A DNA stretch of 64,000 bases from Blastocatellia bacterium (GCA_035275065.1 DATENM010000078.1:1-64000), one strand, 5' to 3'. Shown: positions 9,255-19,564, numbered from the stretch's first letter. A program made the numbers and translations. The notes: generated by a model from the letters alone, not told the origin.

Positions 9255-9694
9255 TGCCCTTCCCCCGCGGCGCTCGCCTGCGCCGGTTCAATGGTGGCGG
9301 TGCGCTCGCCCGAACGCGACACGCAGACGACGCCGAGCGTGATGATGATCGAACCGATCCAGCGCGCCCTGGTCACTTCTTCATTCAAGAAGTAATGTCC
9401 CGCCGCGACATTCAGCACGTACCCGAAAGCCGTCGCCGGCAGCACAAAGCTCAAGTCGGCCCACGACAGCGCCGCCGAATAGAGCGCGAAAAAAACGATC
9501 AATAACAAGGTGCCGGCCCAGATTTCGGGACTCTGCATGGCTTGCAAAGCAACGTGCAGGGATTGTGAGACCACGCTCATCAAGCCGCCGTCAGCGGGCG
9601 CCGTCGTCGCCACAGACTTCATGCCGCGCGTCAAAAAGACATTGCCGGCGGCTTGGGCGAAGATGGCGATAATCAGTATGGCGGCGGTCTTCAT
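9251..9694 (-). CDS. Half-size EamA/DMT (SMR-like) transporter, first of a pair
   Basis: 147 residues with four helices: a first helix ending AGNVFLTRGM, a second FFALYSAALSWA, a third SFVLPATAFGYVLNVAAG, and a fourth RWIGSIIITLGVVCV. A short hydrophilic tail follows. The start overlaps the hpnK stop (ATGA) and the stop overlaps the next transporter (ATGA). The two genes together give eight helices, like ArnE plus ArnF, which flip aminoarabinose linked to undecaprenyl phosphate. Here they lie between the deacetylase and glycosyltransferase of hopanoid head-group synthesis, so a flippase for a hopanoid glycolipid is the natural guess. A drug exporter is the alternative. Confidence 0.8.
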   Translation of the reverse strand: MKTAAILIIAIFAQAAGNVFLTRGMKSVATTAPADGGLMSVVSQSLHVALQAMQSPEIWAGTLLLIVFFALYSAALSWADLSFVLPATAFGYVLNVAAGHYFLNEEVTRARWIGSIIITLGVVCVSRSGERTATIEPAQASAAGEGQ

Positions 9695-10674
9695 GCCTGC
9701 GCTTCCATTTCGGGATAATTCGTCAGCTTGATGTTCGACTGCGCCAGGCGCTCGCGGACGCGCCCGCTCAACAGGGTTTCAAACTCGATCTGGCATTGCT
9801 GCTCGTGGGCGTCGAGGGCGCGGTCTGCCGGATAGGTCGCCGGGTGAAAATAGATTTCCGTGGTCGCCGCTCGCAGGTTGTCGAGCGTGTAAAGAAAATA
9901 ACTTTCGTCCATGCGCCCGCTCTGCAAGTTGCCATAGACGCGCTCCGGCACAGTAAAGCCCGCGGCGCGGAGCTTGCGCTTCATGTAGCGCGCCAGCCCG
10001 CCGAACTGAATCGTAAACAGCGTCTTCTGCGCGCGGTGCGAGCCGTCAAAGCCGAGCGCCAGGCGGCGTTCTTCTTGAGGCACGCGCATGCGCCGCGCGC
10101 CGTACTTCATCGCCTGCCTGAGCGCTTCGTTGAAGATCACCGGATGGACGTGCAGGTGCAGGTGGCCGTCAACGTGCGATAGTTTCAGGCCGGTTTCATG
10201 AAACCGTGCGAACTGCGCGGCGATCTCGCGGCGCAGTTCGCGGCGCGCCTGCGGCGAGAAGAAATACTTCAGCCCGGCGGCCACCGGGTTGTTTGAAAAG
10301 TTCCGCGCCGCGTCAACCAGCGAAGGGATCTCTGACGGCGGCAACGCGCTGCGGCCCATCACCGCGACCAGATGAATGCCGACCGCAAGCCGCGGATTTT
10401 CTTTCGCGAGTTTCACCGCCTGGGCTGCCGCTTCGCCCGTGACCATCAGGCTGGCGCTGGTCAGCACGCCTTCGCGGTGAGCGCGAATGATGGCTTCGTT
10501 GACCGCTTCCGACATGCCGAAGTCGTCGGCATTGACGATCAACCGGCGCGCCGCAGTCGCACTCGTCGCGGGACGCGCGGCATCAGGCCTTGCCTCAAAG
10601 GCGCTCGCGCTGCCCCGGCTTGTGGCAGAGGCAGCGCGAGTTGAACTGTTTATGGGAATGACGCGGCGGGTCAT
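9691..10674 (-). CDS. hpnK: Hopanoid-associated deacetylase HpnK (YdjC/ChbG family)
   Basis: 327 residues of the YdjC/ChbG deacetylase fold. The metal-site motif NADDFGMSEA begins near residue 47 and HVDGHLHLHVHP lies near 163-175. HpnK removes the acetyl group from the N-acetylglucosaminyl hopanoid made by HpnI. The start overlaps the hpnJ stop by ATGA. Compared with usual members, which begin just before the ADDFG motif, this one carries about 40 extra Ala/Ser/Arg-rich residues. No internal ATG offers a shorter form, so either the extension is real or an unrecognised start such as GTG/TTG is used. Confidence 0.88.
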   Translation of the reverse strand: MTRRVIPINSSTRAASATSRGSASAFEARPDAARPATSATAARRLIVNADDFGMSEAVNEAIIRAHREGVLTSASLMVTGEAAAQAVKLAKENPRLAVGIHLVAVMGRSALPPSEIPSLVDAARNFSNNPVAAGLKYFFSPQARRELRREIAAQFARFHETGLKLSHVDGHLHLHVHPVIFNEALRQAMKYGARRMRVPQEERRLALGFDGSHRAQKTLFTIQFGGLARYMKRKLRAAGFTVPERVYGNLQSGRMDESYFLYTLDNLRAATTEIYFHPATYPADRALDAHEQQCQIEFETLLSGRVRERLAQSNIKLTNYPEMEAQA

Positions 10675-12101
10675 TTGGCGGCCTGAGCGACAAACTCCTT
10701 GCGCTTGGCGCGCAGCGCGAGGAATTCACGCGCCTCCTTGTAGAGCCGCCGGCGCTCGCGCCCATTGAAGATCGCCTTGCGAACGATGCGGAAGACCACC
10801 CGCGGACGGAAGTAGTAACGGTCGTAGAAATGCTCGACCGACTGAACGATCTCTTCGCGCGACAACCCGGGATACTGGATGACCGGCAACTGATGGCCCA
10901 TGTCGTCGGTCATGTCTTCGTCGAGCAGATAGTTGTTCTGGCGCAGGTAATCATCAAATTCAGTGCCGGGGTACGAGTGCGCAATCGACACCTGAATCGT
11001 CTCGCAATCCAGCTCCTGCGCGTACTTGACCGTCGCTTCGATGGACTGGTGAGTTTCGCCGGGCAGGCCGATGATGAAATCGCCGTGAACGTGAATGCCG
11101 AGCTTCTTGCAGTTCTTGACGAACTCGCGCCCCTGCTCGGCGGTCGCGCCTTTCTTGATGTTCTTGAGAATCTGGTTGTCGGCGGATTCAAAGCCGACGA
11201 TCAGCAGCCGGCAGCCGGCGTCGCGCATCGCCTTGAGCATGTCGTAATCGGCATGGACGCGCGACGTGCAAGACCATGTCTTCTTGATCGGCTTCAATGC
11301 CTCGCTCACTTCGATGGTGCGGCGCTTGCCCCACGAGAAGGTGTCGTCATCAAAGAAGACCTCTTCGAGATTGGGAAACAGCTCCCAGGCGCGCTTGAAT
11401 TCCTGGGCGACGTTTGCGGCGCTGCGCGTGCGCCACGCATGGCCGCTGATCGTCTGCGGCCACAGGCAGAAGGTGCAGAGCGCCGGACAGCCGCGCGACG
11501 AATAGAACGAGATGAAAGGATTCAACAGAAACGGCACATTGTATTTGGTGATGTCGAGGTCGCGCTTATAGATGTCAACGGCGAACGGCAGCGCGTCGAG
11601 ATCGTGCAGCGGCGGGCGTTCGGCGTTGTGAACGATCTGCCCGTCGCGGCGATAGCTGACGTTGAGAATCTCGGCAAGCGGGCGGCCCTCGGCGTATTCG
11701 GCCAGCGGGTAATCGATCTCTTTGCGGACGACGAAATCAATGGCCGGGCTCGCCTGGAGCGCGGCGTCGGGCTGCGTGGTGACAGGCGGGCCGACGAAAG
11801 CGATCTTGAGAGCGGGCTTGGCCGCCTTCATCATCTCGGCCAATCGTATGTCGTTATTCCAGCCGGGCGTGCTGGTGTAGAGCGCGACGAAGTCATAATC
11901 TTTGGCGATTTCAATCGTCTGCTCGGGCGTCACCTCATGCGGCGGCGCATCGAGCAAACGGCTGTCTTTAATCAAACCCGCGGGGTAAGACAGCCACACC
12001 GGGTACCAGAACGAAGCAATCTCGCGCGACGCCGGCCAGCGCGAGCTTGCGCCACCGTCAAAGTTAGGGAACGAGGGCGGATTCAACAGCAGTGTCTTCA
12101 T
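10671..12101 (-). CDS. hpnJ: Hopanoid-associated B12-binding radical SAM protein HpnJ
   Basis: 476 residues. An N-terminal B12-binding-like region is followed by the radical SAM cluster motif CPALCTFC (Cys at about 204, 208 and 211). In hopanoid producers HpnJ is needed to contract the aminosugar ring to the cyclitol ether of composite bacteriohopanepolyols. Two ATGs are possible (12107, 12101); 12101 is preferred because AAAGG sits six bases upstream. It is the first gene of a five-gene run in which every junction overlaps by 1-4 bases (hpnJ, hpnK, two transporters, hpnI). Genes for squalene cyclisation and bacteriohopanetetrol itself are not in the window. Confidence 0.9.
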   Translation of the reverse strand: MKTLLLNPPSFPNFDGGASSRWPASREIASFWYPVWLSYPAGLIKDSRLLDAPPHEVTPEQTIEIAKDYDFVALYTSTPGWNNDIRLAEMMKAAKPALKIAFVGPPVTTQPDAALQASPAIDFVVRKEIDYPLAEYAEGRPLAEILNVSYRRDGQIVHNAERPPLHDLDALPFAVDIYKRDLDITKYNVPFLLNPFISFYSSRGCPALCTFCLWPQTISGHAWRTRSAANVAQEFKRAWELFPNLEEVFFDDDTFSWGKRRTIEVSEALKPIKKTWSCTSRVHADYDMLKAMRDAGCRLLIVGFESADNQILKNIKKGATAEQGREFVKNCKKLGIHVHGDFIIGLPGETHQSIEATVKYAQELDCETIQVSIAHSYPGTEFDDYLRQNNYLLDEDMTDDMGHQLPVIQYPGLSREEIVQSVEHFYDRYYFRPRVVFRIVRKAIFNGRERRRLYKEAREFLALRAKRKEFVAQAAK

Positions 12102-12122
12102 GTGCATCCTTTCATCTGAGAG

Positions 12123-12163
12123 ACCGTCAAACTGTTATAGCTTGACGGTTACGCGGGCGTCAA
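12123..12163 (-). promoter_or_regulatory. Promoter of the hpn operon with overlapping dyad operator
   Basis: Minus strand: TTGACG (12158-12163) and TATAAC (12134-12139), 18-base spacer. An inverted repeat ACCGTCAA / TTGACGGT (12123-12130 and 12142-12149, perfect 8-bp arms, 11-base centre) is centred on the -10 box. A third half-site TTGACG forms the -35 itself. This layout is typical of repressor control; which regulator binds is unknown. Confidence 0.5.
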
Positions 12164-12229
12164 GCAAGCGGTTTTCAAGTTTTCCTCGATGGCATCGATG
12201 TAAAGCGAATCTGATTTGATCGCCCCCTG

Positions 12230-12649
12230 CTAGGGCTTCAATAAGCGTATGAATCCGGCTTGCTCAAAGTGATGATCGGACGCCAACGCTTCGACCAGGT
12301 TTCGTTGCTGCATAATGACAAAGCTCACGCAGTCTACGAGACTCCAGTCCTTGTCCTGCCGGTTTCTGAGCAGTCGCCAGGCGGCTTCGTCAATCGTCTG
12401 GTCTATATAAACGATGTCGATGAATGGTGACTGTTTCACACCCTCAATGAAAGCGATGATGTCTGGCCGAGGGATATGTAACGGGCTGGTAAGCAAGGCA
12501 ACCAATTCAACAAGGATATAACTGGTCGTGATGATCCGATCCTCTCGCAACCGGGCGTCACGGTACAGGCTGGATGCGAGCGAATGGTAAGGTTGGGATG
12601 AATCTACCAGATTGCCCCACCCCGACGTGTCAACGAGCATTCCCGGCAT
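12230..12649 (-). CDS. PIN-domain toxin (VapC-like)
   Basis: 139 residues. The PIN ribonuclease acidic residues are visible: Asp in MLVDTSGWG near the N-terminus, Glu in YILVELVAL, Asp in DWSLVDCVSF and Asp in ALASDHHF. The ATG at 12649 is preferred because GGAG lies nine bases upstream; it overlaps the antitoxin gene by 20 bases. ATG 12640 is possible. The overlap with a small upstream RHH-like gene is the usual VapBC arrangement. Expected role: RNA cleavage when the antitoxin is lost. Confidence 0.8.
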   Translation of the reverse strand: MPGMLVDTSGWGNLVDSSQPYHSLASSLYRDARLREDRIITTSYILVELVALLTSPLHIPRPDIIAFIEGVKQSPFIDIVYIDQTIDEAAWRLLRNRQDKDWSLVDCVSFVIMQQRNLVEALASDHHFEQAGFIRLLKP

Positions 12650-12902
12650 CTGTGTCCGCTCCGCCAAGGGTATGCTTCAGCAATTCATCCCCGACATACT
12701 TGTCGTGACGATCTGCCCAATCGGGAATCCGGCTATCGAATGCGCCAATAAACTTTTCGACCGGGTCATCCGCAAGATGTTTGACGCTCTCGGTCATCAA
12801 TAGCACAGCCATCTCCTCAGGCGTTTTTCCCGTCTGCTCGGCAGACTTCGCCAGCGGCTCATAAACCTCGTCGGGAATCTCTAAGGTCAAAGTACGGCTC
12901 AT
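12630..12902 (-). CDS. Putative VapB-like antitoxin
   Basis: 90 residues. The N-terminal MSRTLTLEIPDEVYEPLAKSA resembles a ribbon-helix-helix strand and helix used for DNA binding; the C-terminal half is acidic and would wrap the toxin. It precedes and overlaps the PIN gene. It probably represses its own promoter in 12903-12951, but no clear operator was found there. Confidence 0.7.
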   Translation of the reverse strand: MSRTLTLEIPDEVYEPLAKSAEQTGKTPEEMAVLLMTESVKHLADDPVEKFIGAFDSRIPDWADRHDKYVGDELLKHTLGGADTDAGNAR

Positions 12903-12951
12903 GACTTTCCTCGCCCGGCAATCATAACATAGCCGCCCGCCAGGCAGATCG

Positions 12952-13689
12952 CTATTTCAGCTTCGCAAGTTGCTGTTGGGCTTTGGCGCGCAGCTCGGCC
13001 AGCTCGTTCGGCGTGCGCACCGGGTCGCTTGAGCTGATGACGCTCTCATAGAGCTTGCGCGCATCGTCCTTGCGGCCCTTCTTCTCGTAGGTCTCGGCGA
13101 GCGCCATCTTCAGCTCGGCGTTGGTGGGGGCGGCTTGATAACCGGCTTCGAGCCGCGCCAGGCCGCGCCCGTCGTTGCCGCCGAACAGGCGCGGCAGCTC
13201 CAGGTCGAGCCTGCCGAGCGCCAGGTAGATCGCGCCGTTCTTGTAAGTCGGGTCAATGGCCAGCGCCGCCTCGAACGCTTTGCGCACCGCTTTGACCAGG
13301 CCGAGGGCGCTCAGTGCGCCTTTCAAATCGGCGTATTCGCCCTCGTTGGCCGCCAGCCAGAAATGGCCTTCGACGCGATTCGCATCCAGAGCAACGGCTT
13401 TCTTGGCGGCTTCAATGGCGGCTTCGTAGAGCTTCAGGCGTTTGGCTTTGTCCGGCTCGCGGTCGGCCAGATAGTACTTGTACTGGGCGACGCGATAGAC
13501 GACTTCAAAATTCGCCGGCTCTTTGACGCGCCGCGCTTCGATCATCGCGATGGCTTGCTTCAAGCTGTCGAGGTTATCGCGCGCGGCAAACAGGCTGTCG
13601 GATTTCGCGAACGGTGACTCCTGCGCAATGGCGGCGCTGCACGGCGTCAATAGCAGCGTGAGAATAACCGCAAGTCGTTTCATAAGCAT
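12952..13689 (-). CDS. Secreted TPR protein, TRAP-transporter T-component (TatT)-like
   Basis: 245 residues with a signal peptide (ending PCSAAIAQ) and several TPR-like helical pairs, including LYEAAIEAAKKAVALDANRV and AFEAALAIDPTYKNGAIYL. The pattern HFWLAANEGEYADLKG and LPRLFGGNDGRGL resembles TatT periplasmic proteins that accompany some TRAP transporters. No TRAP transporter genes are in the window, so the partner is unknown. The ATG at 13689 has GAGAG about seven bases upstream; ATG 13683 is also possible. The stop of the SGNH gene upstream lies only 12 bases away, so the two are probably cotranscribed. Confidence 0.7.
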   Translation of the reverse strand: MLMKRLAVILTLLLTPCSAAIAQESPFAKSDSLFAARDNLDSLKQAIAMIEARRVKEPANFEVVYRVAQYKYYLADREPDKAKRLKLYEAAIEAAKKAVALDANRVEGHFWLAANEGEYADLKGALSALGLVKAVRKAFEAALAIDPTYKNGAIYLALGRLDLELPRLFGGNDGRGLARLEAGYQAAPTNAELKMALAETYEKKGRKDDARKLYESVISSSDPVRTPNELAELRAKAQQQLAKLK

Positions 13690-13701
13690 TGAACGCTCTC
13701 T

Positions 13702-14604
13702 TTAATGGCGTGAGGTTGGGTTCGACTGAGCCTTCGGGTCGCCGGTCGGCGGCGGCGCGTGATCGGTTTTTGCCGGCGGTCCCAGCAGCTCCGTGAAGAT
13801 CGGTTTCAACGCATCGGCCCACACCTGATAGCCTTTGACATCCAGGTGCAGCCCGTCGGCATTGGCCATCCCTTCAAGCAAATGGTCCTCGGCGTCGGCG
13901 AGTTTGTCGTTGATGTTGAGATACCTGACCTTTTTGCCGTCGGCGAATCTCGCGATGTTGGCATTGATCTGACGGATGATCAGCATCAGCTCCATGTTGT
14001 CGTTGCGCGGCGTGATGCCCATCAGCACGATGGTCGCTTCGGGAGCCTTCTGCCGGCAGACGTCGAGGATGGCCTTGATGCCGCGAGTGAGCTCCGCAAC
14101 ATGCGGGTCATCCTTGCCCTGCGGCGACAGCTTGCTGACATTGTTGGTCCCGGCCATAACGACGATGATCTTGGGATGGACGTCATCCAGCTCGCCGTTG
14201 TCGAGCCGCCAGAGAATATTCTGCGTCATGTCGCCGCCCCAGCCAAAGTTGGCGGCATTCCAACCGAAGAAGTTCTGCCGCCAGTTCGCCAAAAAGTCTT
14301 TATACTGCTCGTCACTGGTGCCCCAGCGCCGCGTGATCGAGTCGCCTAAGAAATAAACATCAATGCCGCCTTTGCGCGCCTTCTCCAACAATTGCGTGTG
14401 GGCAATCTGCGAATTCTGGTCACTGCGCGGAGCGGGCTTATCGGCGGCCCTCGTTGCGCCTCGGTTACCGGCGGGTTGCTGACCCGGTTGAATGACGCCG
14501 GTCTTCCCCGGCGCCGACGGCTGCGCCAGGCAAACCACTGCTGCCGCAAGCGACGCGATGGCCGCCGCGGCAAAGGGGGTGATGAAGTGTTTGTGTGTAC
14601 GCAT
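13702..14604 (-). CDS. Secreted SGNH/GDSL-family esterase
   Basis: 300 residues starting at ATG 14604, which has AGGAAG four bases upstream. After a signal peptide (ending VVCLAQ) and a Pro/Gly/Ala-rich linker, the SGNH blocks appear in order: FLGDSITRRW (nucleophile Ser), the NFGWGGD block with the oxyanion Gly, VMAGTNNVSK (Asn), and DGLHLDVKGY (Asp and His). It resembles platelet-activating-factor acetylhydrolase-type and carbohydrate esterases. It is divergent from a CE15-like esterase, so a role in removing acyl groups from plant or microbial polysaccharides is plausible but inferred. Confidence 0.82.
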   Translation of the reverse strand: MRTHKHFITPFAAAAIASLAAAVVCLAQPSAPGKTGVIQPGQQPAGNRGATRAADKPAPRSDQNSQIAHTQLLEKARKGGIDVYFLGDSITRRWGTSDEQYKDFLANWRQNFFGWNAANFGWGGDMTQNILWRLDNGELDDVHPKIIVVMAGTNNVSKLSPQGKDDPHVAELTRGIKAILDVCRQKAPEATIVLMGITPRNDNMELMLIIRQINANIARFADGKKVRYLNINDKLADAEDHLLEGMANADGLHLDVKGYQVWADALKPIFTELLGPPAKTDHAPPPTGDPKAQSNPTSRH

Positions 14605-14649
14605 ACGTCTTCCTGACTTGCGGGACTGAATCGTTGTCATCGCGTGACA

Positions 14650-14666
14650 GAGAAATATTATTTCTC
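14650..14666. promoter_or_regulatory. Perfect AT-rich palindrome between divergent esterase genes
   Basis: GAGAAATA-T-TATTTCTC is a perfect 8-bp-arm palindrome in the 196-base spacer between the SGNH gene (minus) and the CE15-like gene (plus). It is strikingly AT-rich for this region. It could be the operator of a regulator controlling both genes. Confidence 0.4.
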
Positions 14667-14800
14667 GGCAGGTGATGACCGCAAGCCGGCTCATACCGAC
14701 GCGTGCGCCGATGCTTCATCGTGAAGCGCGGAAACCGCTACCGCGTCGGACAGTCAATAGTTACAATCTGCCTGAATACAAAAAGAGCCAGGGAGGGCTG

Positions 14801-16160
<1,360 letters not shown>

Positions 16161-16186
<26 letters not shown>

Positions 16187-18017
16187 CTTCTTGATTGGTC
16201 AGCACCAGCTTGCCGCCTGCTTCGGCGAACGTGAAGACCGGAGCCGCAAGCGTGCGCTTCAACTCGTCGAGCTGGGCCGCGTCGGTGACCAGGAAGATGC
16301 GCCCGCCTTCGCGCCAGCGGCTGCGAATGGCGTCGTCATCCAGAAAGATTTGCGGCGCGTCATTGAAGTATGAGCCATATTCAAGATTTGCCGCGCGCCC
16401 GTTGAGAATGAAGACCTGCCGGCGGGTGTAGAAATTGACAGACGAGCCGCTTTCATACTCGCCGTTGATGACGATCATGTCGCCGTCTTTAATCGCGCCG
16501 TTGATCGCCTCGGCAAGCGGACGCGATGACAGGTACGGCTCGAACTGCACGAGCGCCAGCCGCGCACAGAAGAAGAAGACGGCCATCATCACGGCGAGCG
16601 CAAGGTTGGCCGCCGCGTGCCACGCTTTGCGCCTGAACAGCAGCGCCGCCAGGGTGCCGACGCCAAAGGCTAAGGTCGTGCCGATGACCGGCAATCGCAA
16701 AGCGGCGAGCGATTGCGGCGTCAGGTCGAGCACGTGACCGAGCGACAGCGCATACGCCTCAGGGTTGCGCGTCAGCGTCGAAGCCAGGTCGCCATTGACC
16801 GCCAGGCTGCGCGTCTTCACATAGACAACAACGCCGATGATGAAAATAGTCAGGCCGAGAAGCGTCAGCATCATCTGCGTGACCGTCAACCAACGCTTGC
16901 CGCGCGCCGCTTGCCATCCGCCTTCAGCTTTCGCAAGCGCATGGCCGATCAGCAGCGCGAACGCCGCATACGAAGGCATGGTGTAATACTCCTGCGTCGT
17001 CGAAAAGCAGAAGAAGAGAATAATCAGCACCGCCCACAGGGCGAGAAACAACAGCGTGCGCCGCTCGCGATCAAACGCGGTTCGCCACAGCGACGCGATG
17101 CGCCCTTGCTGGAAGATGCCAGCGACATTCTTCACCGCGAGCGGCAAAAAGAAACTCCACGGAAAGAGCCAGACGAGATGCAAGGCGAGAAACAGCGCCA
17201 ACGGCACGGTATCATAATCTACGGGGTAGCGCTTGCCGACGTAGCGCAGAAAATGCTCGTTCATGAAGTAGAACCAGAAGAAGCCGCGCCCCTGTGTCGG
17301 GCTCGGCGTCCCGATCATCAAGCTGCCGGGGTTCCGCAAGCCGGCGGCAATGTGCCACGGCGCGGCAATCAACAGAAAGAGCAGCGTGCCGCTGAGCAAG
17401 CGATATTGAAACAGGCGGCGAATCTCGCCGGTCACCAGCATATAGGCGGCGATGATGATGGCCGGGAAAGCCGCGCCGACCAGCCCTTTCGTCAGCACGC
17501 CGAGCGCCCCGAAGGCATAAATGCCATAAGCCCACCGCCCATTCACCACGTCGCTTTCGCCGGCGCGCAGGAAGCAATAAAAGGCCATCGTGATGAAGCA
17601 GGTCAGCAGCACGTCGGGCCACAGCACACGCGTGAATAAAAAGATGCCGACGCATGAAGCGATGGCGAGGCCCGCATAAAATCCCGCCTGACGATTAAAG
17701 AAATGCTTGCCGAAAAAATAGACCGCCAGCGTCAGGGCGAGCGCGCCGAGCGCCACCGGCAGGCGTGTGGCGAATTCGCCGACGCCCAACAGCTTGTAAG
17801 CCAGCGCGACCAGCCAGTACATCAGCGGCGCTTTTTCGAGATAACGAACCCGGTTGGCGTAAAGCGTGACAAAGTTGTTGGATTCGGCCATCTCGCGCGC
17901 CGCTTCCGCGTGAACGGTGTCGGCGTCGTCGAGCAGAGCCGGTGGCGCGGGCGCGTTGATGAAATAGATGGCGGCCCACAGACCGATGAGCACGAAGAGT
18001 TGAGTCCGCTGTCGCAT
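16161..18017 (-). CDS. GT39-family (ArnT/PMT-like) membrane glycosyltransferase
   Basis: 618 residues with about a dozen membrane helices and a C-terminal soluble domain (about residues 500-618). The N-terminal loop has LLDDADTVHAEAAREM, the paired acidic motif of ArnT/PMT-type enzymes, and YLEKAPLMYWL follows. Such enzymes use polyprenyl-phosphate sugars to glycosylate lipid A or proteins on the outer face of the inner membrane. It ends a minus-strand run with GtrA and a CDP-alcohol phosphatidyltransferase. Its 3' end overlaps the CE15-like gene. Confidence 0.85.
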
Positions 18018-18087
18018 CCACAGGTTTATAGCAAATTAGCGCCGCCTCGCTCCAACGGTTTCGCCAAGGCAAGCTGTGGCGGGCGAC

Positions 18088-18504
18088 TCAAACGAAGACG
18101 AAGCGGTCGGCAAGCACGAAGTTGATGAGCGAGCAGATGGCGATGGTAATCATGTTGGCGACAAGCGCGTTTAATTTCATGCCGCCGACGAAGACGGCCA
18201 TCAGCAGCAGGTTGCCGACAAGCGATAGCGCGCCGCTCGTCAGGTTGAAGCGCACCAGCATGGCCAGCCCGCGCGCCTGCCGCCGGTCGCGCCACGTCCA
18301 GCGGCGATGCCAGACGAAGTTGTGCAGCACGCTCGCTTCGACCGCCAGCGCCGTCGCCGCCAGATAATGCAGATTGAAGAGGTGCAGGAAGGCGGCGAGC
18401 GCCATGGCTTGCACAAGTATGCCGGTCGCGCCGACGGCGCTGAATCTGGCCCAACGTTGCAAGACGGTTTTCGCTTCGGACAAAGTGCGGCTCCCGCCGG
18501 TCAA
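18088..18504 (-). CDS. GtrA-like membrane protein
   Basis: 138 residues with four helices and the GtrA pattern: RFSAVGATGILVQ at the first helix, ASVLHNFVWHRRWTW between helices 2 and 3, and LINFVLADRFVF at the end. GtrA-family proteins are thought to move polyprenyl-phosphate sugars across the membrane. The start is a TTG overlapping the stop of the upstream gene (TTGA). A second TTG at 18483 has a better GGGAG site, so the first seven residues are uncertain. Confidence 0.85.
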   Translation of the reverse strand: MTGGSRTLSEAKTVLQRWARFSAVGATGILVQAMALAAFLHLFNLHYLAATALAVEASVLHNFVWHRRWTWRDRRQARGLAMLVRFNLTSGALSLVGNLLLMAVFVGGMKLNALVANMITIAICSLINFVLADRFVFV

Positions 18505-19172
18505 ACGCGTTCGGCGCGATAGAGCGTCGCCGTGTTGCGCGCGATTGAAGTGATCGTAATGACGGCAAGCACAGCGGTGGCGACCAGCGTCGAAACGTCG
18601 AACAGCAATTGATCGCCGAACAGTCGCGTGCGCGGGTGCAGAAAGGCCGCGACGTTGCCGATGGCCAGCAGGATGCGCAGCTCTGTGGGGCCGAGCTTGC
18701 AGTAAGCCATGCGGAACGCGCCGATGGTATAAGTCGCCAGATAAACGTCTATGGCCAGCAGGAAGTAGGTGACCAGAAAGGCCAGCGCCACAAGCCAGCT
18801 CATATAGCCCGACAGGCCGAGGCCACAGATAATTGCCAGAATGCCGAGCGCGTCAACGATGTGGTCAACGTAGAAGCCGTAGCGCGGGCGCTGCCGGTTG
18901 CGCAGCCGCGCCAGCGTGCCGTCGAGGCTGTCGCCGAACCAGTTGACGACCAGCAACAAATTGACCAGCAGCATGGCCGGCGGCCACCACCGCGCTGCCG
19001 CGTAACAAACGCCGGCGGCGATCATCGCCAGGAGGCCGAGCAACGTCAGGTGATCAGAATTGACCCGCCGCGGCAAGCGCGCCGCAAGGTAATTGAGCGC
19101 CCGACGCTCTACACCCGCGGTCAAGCTTGTCTGTAAGCGCGGCGCACTCTTGAACTCAGCACTGGTAGTCAT
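18501..19172 (-). CDS. CDP-alcohol phosphatidyltransferase family protein
   Basis: 223 residues with about six helices. The active-site signature is complete: GDSLDGTLAR followed by GFYVDHIVD, giving the two Asp pairs that bind metal and CDP-alcohol. Such enzymes join a CDP-linked alcohol to a second alcohol, making phosphatidylinositol, cardiolipin or archaetidyl-type lipids. The substrate here cannot be read from the sequence. The start overlaps the stop of the zinc-ribbon gene (ATGA) and the stop overlaps the GtrA start, so these genes are translationally linked. Confidence 0.85.
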   Translation of the reverse strand: MTTSAEFKSAPRLQTSLTAGVERRALNYLAARLPRRVNSDHLTLLGLLAMIAAGVCYAAARWWPPAMLLVNLLLVVNWFGDSLDGTLARLRNRQRPRYGFYVDHIVDALGILAIICGLGLSGYMSWLVALAFLVTYFLLAIDVYLATYTIGAFRMAYCKLGPTELRILLAIGNVAAFLHPRTRLFGDQLLFDVSTLVATAVLAVITITSIARNTATLYRAERV

Positions 19173-19564
19173 TGATTGTCCCTCAACAAATTCTTTGCCG
19201 CTGCGTAAGCGTCGAGCGGCGACAGCAAGACGATCATCAGCCAGATCGGCAGCGAGATCACCGCCATCAGGCAGCGGCGCATCCAGCGCCCCGGCTCGCC
19301 CGGCCCGCCACTGGCCACGCCCGCGACCATCGTACTGACCAGCGGCCCCGAAACACGGTGGTAGAGATTACTTTTCGCTCCAACGAGCAACGACGTGGTG
19401 TAACGCGCCGCGGCAGACCGGTCGCTCGCCGCCTCGGCTTGGAGGCTGCCGCACCAGCGGCAGAAGCAATCGCTTTCGAGCAACTGACCGCTGCATGCCG
19501 CGCAGGCTTTGACCGCCACGGTGCGGGCGTCTTGAACATTAATCATGCTTTCGGCAACTGCCAT
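19169..19564 (-). CDS. Zinc-ribbon membrane protein of unknown function
   Basis: 131 residues from ATG 19564, with GGAG five bases upstream. Four cysteines (CAAC, then CFCRWC about 14 residues later) make a zinc ribbon near the N-terminus. A polar middle is followed by one membrane helix (MAVISLPIWLMIVLLSPL) near the C-terminus. It overlaps the phosphatidyltransferase gene by four bases. No family was recognised. The position suggests an accessory factor of the downstream lipid or glycan enzymes. Confidence 0.7.
   Translation of the reverse strand: MAVAESMINVQDARTVAVKACAACSGQLLESDCFCRWCGSLQAEAASDRSAAARYTTSLLVGAKSNLYHRVSGPLVSTMVAGVASGGPGEPGRWMRRCLMAVISLPIWLMIVLLSPLDAYAAAKNLLRDNQ

Noticed and set aside
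8886..9694. One full-length EamA transporter split by a frameshift
   Set aside because: Each half has its own start, four complete helices and an ATGA or TGATG junction, as in real half-size pairs.
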